Source: JBBQRS01 sp038214535
Lineage (GTDB): Bacteria; Chloroflexota; Anaerolineae; CG2-30-64-16
NCBI GenBank assembly: GCA_038214535.1
Contig: JBBQRS010000003.1
Location: 30,245 to 94,244 of the forward strand
Direction of reading: 5' to 3'
Length of the DNA stretch: 64,000 bases
The notes under the pieces were generated by a model. That model saw nothing but the letters and a program-made list of their open reading frames with translations. It did not search any database and was not told the origin of the DNA. Both the position numbers and the translations under genes were made by a program. Shown piece after piece: positions 55,540 through 63,380 of the stretch. Position 1 is the stretch's first letter; each line of letters opens with the position of its first letter.

Positions 55540-56769
55540 TTATCGCACGGTGAGCGCTACATTCGAGACGAGGCTCTCGTAATCGTGGCCCGACGCATAG
55601 AGCGAGATGCTGTTGATGCGCGCGGGGCGCGTCTCGCGCAGCAGGTCATACAGATTGGGCGATTCGTAAGTGTACCAGATGCCGAGCGGGATTTTTTCGC
55701 CGGTCGGCGGCAGATAGGTGCTGCCGGGCGGCAGGTCGAGATAGTAAAACCCTTGATACCAGTGCAGGTCCTTACCGTAGATGTCCGTGTAGAACACGTC
55801 TACCATCACCGGGTATTCGGTCGCCAGATACCCCCCGGCGGGCACGCTCTGATAGATCAGCTTCATATCGAAGCGCAGCAGCAACGAATCATAGCCCTGC
55901 ACATCCCGATCCACGACCTGCAAGACGCCGACCCGATTGGGCGCGCCATCTTCCACGCGCCGGGTGAATTGCACGGCGCTGCGCTGGCCGTCCTCGACGA
56001 TTGTCATTTCGCCGGGCAGCAGCCCCGCCGGCACCTCGGTGAACTGCTGCCAGGGCGGCGATATGCGACCCTCGAACGAGCCGTTCAAGATCAGGTTCAG
56101 CGCGGCCGAGACCGGCACGGCAGGGCCAGCGCCCCGCGCGACCTCGGTCCGTTCGCCGCTGCCGATAGACACCATCTGGCCTGCCGCAGAGACCGTCGCT
56201 TCGCCGGATTGGGCGCGAACCTGCGTCTGCTCGCCGTCGGCGATGATGTCGAATGAACCGTTCGTGAAGACAACTTGCGCCTGTGGCGTCGAAAGGATCA
56301 CCTGCACCTCGCGGCCACCGATGGGTTGAGCCGTTACAAAGATGCGCCCCTCTGCGAGATTGAACTCTACGTCGTAAGAGCTGGTGCTGTTCGCAAACCG
56401 GGGTCGCCGGGCGCGCGACAGATCCATCGTTGTGTCCTGCGAAAGCTGGACGGTGGTCAGGGCCGCCACCTGCGTGTCCGAGCTGTTTGCCAGCACGGTG
56501 ATCAGGGCGCGTGTGGTCGCGTCGGTGACCACGCGGCTCCCTTCTTCAACGGCGCGGGGTTCCGTGACGGCGATGGGGTCTGTGGCGTCCGGCGGGTAGA
56601 CCTGCGCCGTGCCGGAGAGCGCGGTGGCGAATGTCGGCTGGCGACGGCTGGAGGTTTGCATGAAGCGCCGCGCCCCGAAAGGCACGGCCACGGAAAGCAC
56701 GCAGCAAGCGATCAGGTTGATCGTAAGGACCACCCAGGCGACTCGCTGTGGGTTTTGACGCCAGTTCAT
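55540..56769 (-). CDS. Membrane-anchored FecR-domain protein
   Basis: A 409-residue protein with one N-terminal membrane helix (about 12-32) and an exported body. A FecR-like domain is visible at about residues 45-225 (GSRVVTDATTRALITV, VEFNLAEGRIFV, VFTNGSFDIIADGEQTQVRA, GQMVSIGSGERTEV). The C-terminal half (SLLLRFDMKLIYQ, LHWYQGFYYLDLPPG) looks like a carbohydrate-binding beta sandwich. No sigma factor is nearby, so the FecR domain is probably structural here. The ATG at 56769 is chosen over a TTG nine codons upstream. The downstream glycosyltransferase suggests a surface-glycan context. Confidence 0.78.
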   Translation of the reverse strand: MNWRQNPQRVAWVVLTINLIACCVLSVAVPFGARRFMQTSSRRQPTFATALSGTAQVYPPDATDPIAVTEPRAVEEGSRVVTDATTRALITVLANSSDTQVAALTTVQLSQDTTMDLSRARRPRFANSTSSYDVEFNLAEGRIFVTAQPIGGREVQVILSTPQAQVVFTNGSFDIIADGEQTQVRAQSGEATVSAAGQMVSIGSGERTEVARGAGPAVPVSAALNLILNGSFEGRISPPWQQFTEVPAGLLPGEMTIVEDGQRSAVQFTRRVEDGAPNRVGVLQVVDRDVQGYDSLLLRFDMKLIYQSVPAGGYLATEYPVMVDVFYTDIYGKDLHWYQGFYYLDLPPGSTYLPPTGEKIPLGIWYTYESPNLYDLLRETRPARINSISLYASGHDYESLVSNVALTVR

Positions 56770-56823
56770 TCTGTGCACCAAGCTCCGCTGCCGCAATGCA
56801 TCGTCTTCGAGGGTCGAGGGCGC

Positions 56824-57351
56824 TCAATCATCAAGATGCGCAGGCTCATTCGCAGCGCCTGATTGAATCCGGTTCAACCAGAGTTGGGCGTCTTTGTCGG
56901 TCGGGTCATCATCCAACGCGCCGCGGAACTGGGCCGCGGCCCGGATCAGGTCGTCGCGCTGGAGGTAAATCAGGCCGAGATTGTAACGCACGTGAGGCGC
57001 GTGCGGATTGAGAGACAGCGCCTTTTCGAACGCGGCGATGGCTTTGTCCTGCATCCCGGCGCTTGAAAAGGGCAATTTGCCGAGATACGCCGCGGCCAAG
57101 TTGATCCAGATCATCGCGTTGTCGGGGTCGAGCCGGGAGGCGGCTTCCAGGAACGGAATCGCCTTCGCGTGCTTGCCTTGCAGGATATACGCGCCCCCCA
57201 GATTAATCACCGTGGCGATGTTCTCCGGATCGAGTTCCCAGGCCTCCGTCAATTTGATAATCGCTTCATCTGGCTGTTTGGCGGCCAGCAAGCGCGCCGC
57301 TTCGCCGTTCAGGCTGCGCACGCGGGCGGCATCGTTTGAGGTTGTGTTCAT
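56824..57351 (-). CDS. TPR-repeat protein
   Basis: A 175-residue soluble protein of about four tetratricopeptide repeats: NGEAARLLAAKQPDEAIIKL, NLGGAYILQGKHAKAIPFLE, NPHAPHVRYNLGLIYLQRDD and a final repeat ending near residue 150. No signal peptide. It probably serves as a protein-interaction scaffold. The ATG at 57351 overlaps the stop of the AEC transporter gene as ATGA. Confidence 0.85.
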   Translation of the reverse strand: MNTTSNDAARVRSLNGEAARLLAAKQPDEAIIKLTEAWELDPENIATVINLGGAYILQGKHAKAIPFLEAASRLDPDNAMIWINLAAAYLGKLPFSSAGMQDKAIAAFEKALSLNPHAPHVRYNLGLIYLQRDDLIRAAAQFRGALDDDPTDKDAQLWLNRIQSGAANEPAHLDD

Positions 57352-58253
57352 AGCATCCAACTCAAGAGCAAAGTCAGTGAGATCAGGCTGGCGAGCGATG
57401 TTACGAAAACTGTACCGGCGACCAGACCCGGCTCAGTGTTATAGCGCGCGGCCAAAATGCTCGCCAATACGGCGGTTGGGACGGCGACTTCCACGATGGC
57501 GACCTGCCGCGCGAGGCCGGTTAACCCCAGCGGCGTGACCAATAATATCGCCAGGAGCGGCGCAGCGACCAAGCGCAATCCCGACGCAAAACCGATTGTC
57601 GTCCAGTTGCCCTGATCTCTGGGCAAGGCGGCCAGTTGCAGGCCCAGGACGACCATCATGGTCGGCACGGCGGCGCGGCTCATCATTTCCAGGGCAGCCA
57701 TCAGTGGGCCGGGCACCGTCACGCCGAAGCGGTTAACCAGCAAGCCCAGCGGCACGGCATACACGGCGGGATTGCGGAAGATTTGCGACAACGCCTGCAT
57801 GGGGGAAGTGCGTCCCCGCGCCGCGATATAAACTCCCGCCGAGTTGATCGTGATATTGTCCGTGACGTAACAGATCACGGCCAGCGCCAGTCCCGGCTTG
57901 CCGAACGCCGATTCGACGACGAACAACCCGAAATTCCCCGAATTTGCGAACGCCGATGCCAGCAAGAAGGCGCTCTCGGCCGGCCCCTTCAGTTTAAGCC
58001 GGCCCGCCACGAATCGGGCGATGATGATGAGTAATACAAAGACGCTGAGCTTAAGCAGCACCAGCCTGCCCAGCAAATCGTACGCAATCGTCGTGCCGGC
58101 CATCGAGACGAAAGCCAGGCTGGGGTTGAAGAGATAGAAGCTCGCCCGGGCCAATGGGCCAGAATCTTGCCGCCCCGATCGGCCCAGCAGGAAGGCGAGA
58201 CTGACGATTACGACCAGCGGCAGAAGGACCGTCGTAAAAATCCGGAGTAGCAT
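57348..58253 (-). CDS. AEC-family (auxin efflux carrier-like) transporter
   Basis: A 301-residue membrane protein with about ten hydrophobic helices in two halves. Family features: SAFANSGNFGLFVVESAFG in the first half, the broken-helix VICYVTDNITINSAGVY, and LEMMSRAAVPTMMVVLGLQL in the second. The family moves organic anions such as malate in bacteria; the substrate is not known here. It begins 15 bases after the HEAT-repeat gene and overlaps the TPR gene. Confidence 0.9.
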   Translation of the reverse strand: MLLRIFTTVLLPLVVIVSLAFLLGRSGRQDSGPLARASFYLFNPSLAFVSMAGTTIAYDLLGRLVLLKLSVFVLLIIIARFVAGRLKLKGPAESAFLLASAFANSGNFGLFVVESAFGKPGLALAVICYVTDNITINSAGVYIAARGRTSPMQALSQIFRNPAVYAVPLGLLVNRFGVTVPGPLMAALEMMSRAAVPTMMVVLGLQLAALPRDQGNWTTIGFASGLRLVAAPLLAILLVTPLGLTGLARQVAIVEVAVPTAVLASILAARYNTEPGLVAGTVFVTSLASLISLTLLLSWML

Positions 58254-58268
58254 CAGGCAGCGCCCGGA

Positions 58269-59396
58269 CTATTCTTCGTCGTCGTCTTCGTACGTTTCTT
58301 CGTACTCCTCGTCAACCCACCTCAGGTTGTCCTCGTCGTCATCCCAATCATCATCGTCGTCATCGGTGGTTGAGAATGCGTCGAAGTCGTCCTCGTCTGG
58401 CTCCAGCTCATCTTCCCAATCGGCGTCGTCGTCATCCGCATTGGGGCCGCCCGATTCCGGGGCAAAATCCATCAGCGCGGCCTCTTCGATTTCATCGCTG
58501 TTGAACGCCAATTCCTCCAACGCTTCACGCGCGGCTTCGGCCAGCCGATCTTCTTCGCTTTGCGAGGCCGCACGGAGTGCTCTCTGCGCCTCTTTGCCGC
58601 CGATTTTGCCCAGGGCCAGCGCCGCGGCTTCGCGCACCGTGCTGTCGGGATCATCCAGCAGGCGCACGAGGATTTTCACTGCGCCGGAAAGACGCAATTC
58701 TCCTGCGGCCGCGGCGGCCTCGAAGCGCATCGGCGCGCTGCCGCTGTGCAGTTCGGCGGCGATATAGCGCGCCCAGTGCGGATCGGCCGTCCGGCCCATT
58801 GCAAAGACCGCGCTCTGGCGCATCGCTTCATCCTCATCGAAATAGGCATTTTCGATGAAGGATTGTACGTCGTCATCTTCGCTATAAGCCAGGCTCTCAA
58901 GGGCGCGGCGACGCACGTCTACCGTCTCGTTGCTGCGCAGCCAGGCGGCGCGCAGGGCGTCCTCGATCTCGCGTGAAAGATCCCGGTTAATTTCCCCCAG
59001 CGCTCCCAGCAGGACAAAGCGCCCCAGCGACGTGGCAGCGACGGCCCGCACATCCGGTTGCCTGTCATCCCTCAGCAAGCCGAGCAGGGGCTGCACGAGG
59101 GTGGGGCGCTCATCTTCCCAAAGACCTTCGACGGCGAGCCGGCGCACCTCCGCTTCGGCGTCTTCCATGCACCTGCGCAGGATGGCATGGAAGTTCAGGT
59201 GAATGTCGGCCTCTGCCTGCGCGACCATTGCATTCATAATCTCGCAACGCCGCTCGGAGCTTAACGTGTCCCATATCGCGCGAAAGTTTTCGGTCTGCGC
59301 GCGCGAAAGATCCGAGAGATGGGTGAGGTTCATATTGCGAACCAGCCGATCGTTTTCGGCCATTTGCGAGAGGGCGAACTCAAAATCAGTGGTCAT
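58269..59396 (-). CDS. HEAT-repeat protein with a highly acidic C-terminal tail
   Basis: A 375-residue soluble protein. From about residue 35 to 285 it is built of HEAT/PBS-lyase-type repeats: RRLAVEGLWEDERPTLVQPL, VRAVAATSLGRFVLLGAL, SAVFAMGRTADPHWARYIAA, VREAAALALGKIGGKEAQRA. The last about 70 residues are almost entirely Asp/Glu with a few aromatic residues (DDDDDDWDDDEDNL). The ATG at 59396 is 5 bases after the LysM gene stop. The repeats suggest a binding scaffold; the tail may contact basic proteins or mimic nucleic acid (inference). Confidence 0.82.
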   Translation of the reverse strand: MTTDFEFALSQMAENDRLVRNMNLTHLSDLSRAQTENFRAIWDTLSSERRCEIMNAMVAQAEADIHLNFHAILRRCMEDAEAEVRRLAVEGLWEDERPTLVQPLLGLLRDDRQPDVRAVAATSLGRFVLLGALGEINRDLSREIEDALRAAWLRSNETVDVRRRALESLAYSEDDDVQSFIENAYFDEDEAMRQSAVFAMGRTADPHWARYIAAELHSGSAPMRFEAAAAAGELRLSGAVKILVRLLDDPDSTVREAAALALGKIGGKEAQRALRAASQSEEDRLAEAAREALEELAFNSDEIEEAALMDFAPESGGPNADDDDADWEDELEPDEDDFDAFSTTDDDDDDWDDDEDNLRWVDEEYEETYEDDDEE

Positions 59397-59401
59397 GCCG
59401 G

Positions 59402-60862
59402 TCAATTCCAGGTGAGTGTATGTGCTGCGCTGGGCGCGCTCAAGGGTTGATTGATTTCGTTGCCCTTGCCATCTGTGGTCGACTGTACCGCGATGACGAA
59501 CCAGGTGTACTTACGGGCAGGCTGATCCGCCAACAGATAAAGCGCCGGGAAGCGCATCTGGGTCGCCGTAGTAGTTATTTCAGATTCCATCGGCGCGCCA
59601 TTCTGTGTATAACGGATTGTGACCAGGTAACGTCCGCCCACAGGCATCCCTGCCACCGGTGACCAATTCAGGATAATCATCGCGTCCTCGTCCCGATAGC
59701 TTGCGCCATCTGCCGGATCGCCGAGCACCGGGGCAGGCAGCATGACCTGGGGGGCCGGTTGAGGAGTCGGCGGCTCCGGCGTGGCTGTTGCCGCGGGAGG
59801 CCGCGTCGGGACTGCCGTTGGCGGCAAACCGGCCAGCGGGATAATCAGTTCTTGGCCCACGCTCAGTCTCGCGTTGGCCCTCAGGCCATTGGCGGCTGCG
59901 ATATCTTGCCAGGGAATGCCAAAGCGCAGCCCGATGCTGCTCAGGGTATCTCCCGATTTGATCCGATACGTAACATTACTGCCCTTCGGGATGGCCGTCG
60001 CAGTAGCCGTGGGTGGCGGCTGCGTCGCCGTAGGCGTGCGCGTGGCCGCGCCGCTATTGGCGCGTCGCGTCGCCGTGGGTGTCGCGGCGTCCGTCGGCAT
60101 TGCGGTGTCCGTCGGCTCCGCGGTAGCCGTGGGTTCCGCGGTGGCCGTGGGTTCGGGCGTCGTTGTGGGGCTGGGGATGCGCAGCTTCTGCCCGATCTTC
60201 AGCACGCTGTTCGCGCTCAAACCGTTGGCGGCGGCAATGTCCTGCCAGTCCACATTCAGCGCCGCGCCGATGCCCAGGAACGAATCGCCGGATTTGACAG
60301 TATAGATATTGCTCTCGTCCGGCGTTGCCGTAACTTCCAGCGTTATCGTCGCGGTCCCAGGAGCCGCGCCTTCGATTAGCGGTGCAGTCTCGGAGATCGT
60401 GCCGGACGCGTTGATTTCGGTGGGCGTCGCGGTCGGCGTGTGGGTGGGCGTCGGCGTCGGTGAGGACGGCAGGGCGGCAATAGATTGAGGCTCTGCATCC
60501 AGCGTGGCCGCCAACCCGTTCGGATCGGATGTCGGCGCGACCGAATCGAGGATCTGCACCAGTCCCTGGGCGTTGTCGCGCGCGTCTACCACCACGTCTT
60601 TGATGTCATTCACGGGGAGGCGGCCCAGCGCCCAGACGCCGATCAGGACGGCAAGCGCGGCCCCGGCAAGCCATAGCCCCCAGCGCGGACCCGCCGCAAG
60701 CAGGTCGCGCCCGCAGTGGGGACAGACCGTTAGTTCGTTGGAAGCCCGACCATGACAGTTCGCGCAGCGCACAGTGCTGGCGCTGGCGCGTTGGCGTGCG
60801 CCGCACTCAGGGCAAATGAGGATGCCCTGCTGCAGACGTGCGCCGCACCTTGTACAATGCAT
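59402..60862 (-). CDS. Zinc-ribbon, single-TM, double-LysM protein
   Basis: A 486-residue protein of unusual build. Residues 3-50 hold two zinc ribbons (C3, C6, C17, C20 and C33, C36, C47, C50). A membrane helix follows at about 58-80 with no signal peptide. Two LysM domains come next, each followed by a Thr/Pro-rich spacer: YTVKSGDSFLGIGAALNV (near 195) and YRIKSGDTLSSIGLRFGI (near 305), both with QDIAAANGL. The last about 100 residues form an Ig-like domain (VAGMPVGGRYLVTIRYTQNG). The ribbons should be cytoplasmic and the LysM domains in the cell wall, binding peptidoglycan. It could couple wall state to a cytoplasmic partner, by inference. Confidence 0.85.
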   Translation of the reverse strand: MHCTRCGARLQQGILICPECGARQRASASTVRCANCHGRASNELTVCPHCGRDLLAAGPRWGLWLAGAALAVLIGVWALGRLPVNDIKDVVVDARDNAQGLVQILDSVAPTSDPNGLAATLDAEPQSIAALPSSPTPTPTHTPTATPTEINASGTISETAPLIEGAAPGTATITLEVTATPDESNIYTVKSGDSFLGIGAALNVDWQDIAAANGLSANSVLKIGQKLRIPSPTTTPEPTATAEPTATAEPTDTAMPTDAATPTATRRANSGAATRTPTATQPPPTATATAIPKGSNVTYRIKSGDTLSSIGLRFGIPWQDIAAANGLRANARLSVGQELIIPLAGLPPTAVPTRPPAATATPEPPTPQPAPQVMLPAPVLGDPADGASYRDEDAMIILNWSPVAGMPVGGRYLVTIRYTQNGAPMESEITTTATQMRFPALYLLADQPARKYTWFVIAVQSTTDGKGNEINQPLSAPSAAHTLTWN

Positions 60863-60939
60863 TCGTTTTAGTCCTTGCGTGACGGGGACGCCGGGAGATG
60901 AACTGTCACCCCGGCTCTTGCCGTCGTTTCAAATTGATC

Positions 60940-62028
60940 TCAGGGCAAACCCAGACCGGGGAACGTACCGTTCACCAGCGATGTGACCTCTCGAATCGTG
61001 ACAATGCCGACGAGCAGCAGCAGGATAGCGATCCCTGCCAGGTGGATCATGCCCTCTTGCGCCGGCTCGACCCGCTTGCCGCGAATCGCTTCTACTAGCA
61101 CGAAGACCAGCCGACCGCCGTCCAGGCCGGGAATCGGCAACAGGTTGGTAATCCCGATGGCGACGCTCAACAACCCCATAAACCAGATGATCGGCAGCAG
61201 CGTGTCGGTTGACACGGCTGAGCGGACGATCTCGCCCGTCGTGGCGGCGATGCCCACCGGCCCCATGAAGCCCAACTCGCTGACCGATGCACCCTGTGTG
61301 AGCAACTGGACTGGTAACGCGAACGTCAGCCAGATGATCTGGCCTGTCTGCGCGACACCGCTCCAGAGGATTTCGCCGGGCGTTGCGGAGCGCATGACGT
61401 CCCCGATCTGAATGCCGAGAGCACCCTGACCCTCCGGCGGATTCTCACGTGGCGTCATCGTCAGTTCAAGCGTCGTATCTGCGCCGTCTACCGGGCGCGC
61501 CACGGTGTAGGTCACAGGTTGGCCCAGGCGTGCTTTCGTGTTGTCTTGCAGCGTCTGGATGCCGTCTATGGCGACGCCATCGGCCATCACGATGCGGTCA
61601 CCCGGCTGCAGACCCGCCTGCTCGGCCGGCGAACCGGCGCCGACGGCCGCGATCAACGCGCCCGCACGGCTGGTATCCGGCACGCCCGTAATCGCGGTGC
61701 GTGTTGAAAAGAGCACGATTGCCAGCGCAAAGTTCATCAGCGCGCCGGCCATCAGGGTCAGTATCCGCGCTCGCTTGGATGCGGATGCAAAGCTGCCGGG
61801 CAGCGTCGGGTCATCTTCGCCGCGCATCCGCACAAAGCCACCGATCGGGATGGCGTTCAGACTATAGATCGTTCCGTCGCGTTCCGCCAACTTCAACACG
61901 CGCGGCGGAAAGCCGAACCCGAACTCCTCAACGACGATGTGGCTGCGTTTGGCCGAGATGAAATGTCCCAACTCGTGTACAAACACGATGATCCCCATGA
62001 CCACGACAAACGACAAGACGGTTAACAT
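60940..62028 (-). CDS. rseP: Site-2 protease (M50, RseP/RasP-type)
   Basis: An intramembrane zinc metalloprotease of 362 residues. Seen: HELGHFISAK with the HExxH zinc site at about residues 18-22, a central PDZ domain (VGAGSPAEQAGLQPGDRIV, near 130), and the second catalytic motif NLLPIPGLDGGRL near residue 315. One PDZ domain as in Gram-positive RasP; E. coli RseP has two. It cleaves membrane anchors of anti-sigma factors or signal-peptide remnants. It has its own promoter in the 72-base gap after the isopentenyl phosphate kinase gene. In many bacteria rseP lies with dxr and the MEP pathway; no dxr is seen here. Confidence 0.93.
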   Translation of the reverse strand: MLTVLSFVVVMGIIVFVHELGHFISAKRSHIVVEEFGFGFPPRVLKLAERDGTIYSLNAIPIGGFVRMRGEDDPTLPGSFASASKRARILTLMAGALMNFALAIVLFSTRTAITGVPDTSRAGALIAAVGAGSPAEQAGLQPGDRIVMADGVAIDGIQTLQDNTKARLGQPVTYTVARPVDGADTTLELTMTPRENPPEGQGALGIQIGDVMRSATPGEILWSGVAQTGQIIWLTFALPVQLLTQGASVSELGFMGPVGIAATTGEIVRSAVSTDTLLPIIWFMGLLSVAIGITNLLPIPGLDGGRLVFVLVEAIRGKRVEPAQEGMIHLAGIAILLLLVGIVTIREVTSLVNGTFPGLGLP

Positions 62029-62055
62029 GCGTCACCTCTATACACTTCAACCCCT

Positions 62056-62086
62056 ATTATATAACGTTTCACCAACACCGCGCCAA
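62056..62086 (-). promoter_or_regulatory. Promoter upstream of the site-2 protease gene
   Basis: A perfect TATAAT on the minus strand (62061-62056), 27 bases before the ATG. TTGGCG (62086-62081) is the best -35, at a long 19-base spacing. Confidence 0.55.
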
Positions 62087-62100
62087 AAAGCGCCTCTCGG

Positions 62101-62958
62101 TCAGGCTGCCTCGGCGTTCGAGGCGTCCCGCATGATACGGGTTCCGGCCTCCGTTGCTGCGTTGGTCAGGGCCTTCCGCACCAGGCCCGGTTCTAATCCC
62201 GAGAGTATATGTATAACATTAATGGTCGGCGCAGTCTGCAAGAGGGCTGCCATTTCCGACACCTTGGCCGCCATGCCCCCCGTAACGTCGGTTCCGCGCG
62301 ACGCGCCGAGCCGGTTCGCAATCTCCGGCAGCGTGGCCGGCGTCACCCGTGGAATCAACCGCGCATTCGGATCGCGCGCCGGGTCCGCGGTCATCACGCC
62401 CGCTACCTCGCCGGCGAGCAGGATGCGTTCGGGGCGCAGCCGCGGCGCAAGATACGCGAACAACTCCTCTGTCGAGACAATCGTCCCGCCGCGCACGGCG
62501 TCCAGCGCCACGTCACCGTAGATCACCGGGATCAGCCCCTTGTTAAGGGCTGTCCGTATAGGACGCACCTGCAAGGACGAGAGTTCCCCGTTGCGACAAT
62601 AGGCGGAGGCGGAGGGCTGGATGGGCAGGGCGGGCGCGCCCGCGTCGCCGAGCGCCTGAACGACCTGCCGGTTGAGTTCGGCGGCCACGCGCGCCGTTTC
62701 CGCATAACCGCCCCATTGCTCCGGGGTCGCCACCCCGTCGCGTGTGTGGTAGCGGCGCGCTGTGACGTGCCCGAAGGAGCCGCTGCCGTGCCCGATCAGC
62801 AGACGCATAGAGGGATGTTCCGCCCGCGCCGCGGCGATCTCTTCCGCCAACCGGTGTAAGACATCGGCGCGCACGGCTTTGGTTTGCGTCTTGTCGGTGA
62901 GCAGCGACCCGCCCAGCTTCAAGAAGATCAGCGCTCGCGCGGCATCTACGTCCTTCAT
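62101..62958 (-). CDS. Isopentenyl phosphate kinase
   Basis: A 285-residue amino-acid-kinase-fold enzyme that phosphorylates isopentenyl phosphate to isopentenyl diphosphate with ATP. Seen: LIFLKLGGSLLTDK with the catalytic Lys14, then LLIGHGSGSFGH at 53-64 whose His64 is the hallmark that separates this enzyme from glutamate 5-kinase and other relatives; LIPVIYGDVALD follows, and RGTDVTGGMAAKV is in the nucleotide site. The ATG at 62958 overlaps the stop of the aconitase-X small-subunit gene as ATGA. This kinase marks a non-classical mevalonate route; it is known from archaea and from Chloroflexota such as Roseiflexus castenholzii. Confidence 0.92.
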   Translation of the reverse strand: MKDVDAARALIFLKLGGSLLTDKTQTKAVRADVLHRLAEEIAAARAEHPSMRLLIGHGSGSFGHVTARRYHTRDGVATPEQWGGYAETARVAAELNRQVVQALGDAGAPALPIQPSASAYCRNGELSSLQVRPIRTALNKGLIPVIYGDVALDAVRGGTIVSTEELFAYLAPRLRPERILLAGEVAGVMTADPARDPNARLIPRVTPATLPEIANRLGASRGTDVTGGMAAKVSEMAALLQTAPTINVIHILSGLEPGLVRKALTNAATEAGTRIMRDASNAEAA

Positions 62959-63380
62959 GCCGGCGCGTCGTCCCCCCGCCCTGCGGGCGTCACGCGAACT
63001 ACATCGTCATGCACCGCGACCCAATCGCCGTCGTGGATGGCGCTCAGGTCAATCTGGTCCACCATCGGTATACCGGAGATGATCGCCCCGACGGCGACGA
63101 TGGCTTCGCTTTCGGCATTGATGATGGCGACCGGCGCGCTCCCGGCGCGTTGCAGGCGCAACAGGGTATATGACCCGACCGTGCTGCCCTTGCCGGTGGG
63201 GAAAACCAGGACCTTTCCGGCGACGCTTTGCCCCTGCAATGGATGCCCGGCTTCGAGGACGACGCCGCTATCGGGGTCCACTCCGCCGAGAAAACCGATC
63301 GGCGCGGATGAGACCAGCGCTTGCCCCGCGGCTTGTCCGGCGCGAATCGTGCGGCCTCGCAGCTCAAGGACGTCTTTCAT
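62955..63380 (-). CDS. Aconitase X small (swivelling) subunit; candidate phosphomevalonate dehydratase small subunit
   Basis: A 141-residue stand-alone DUF126 domain. The family core is complete: GRTIRAGQAAGQALVSSAPI, GGVDPDSGVV, HPLQGQSVAGKVLVFPTGKG and STVGSYTL, with Ser66 at the position of the catalytic Ser. Archaeal phosphomevalonate dehydratase consists of such a small subunit and a separate AcnX large subunit; a large subunit without this domain is encoded at 43113-44417. Both ends overlap neighbours as ATGA, selA upstream and isopentenyl phosphate kinase downstream, so expression is tightly coupled. The pairing with the kinase is the main support for the isoprenoid role; hydroxyproline dehydration is the alternative. 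Confidence 0.88.
   Translation of the reverse strand: MKDVLELRGRTIRAGQAAGQALVSSAPIGFLGGVDPDSGVVLEAGHPLQGQSVAGKVLVFPTGKGSTVGSYTLLRLQRAGSAPVAIINAESEAIVAVGAIISGIPMVDQIDLSAIHDGDWVAVHDDVVRVTPAGRGDDAPA

Noticed and set aside
55540..56769. FecR protein as part of a sigma/anti-sigma iron-uptake system
   Set aside because: No ECF sigma factor or TonB receptor is nearby, and the domain faces outward from a single N-terminal helix.
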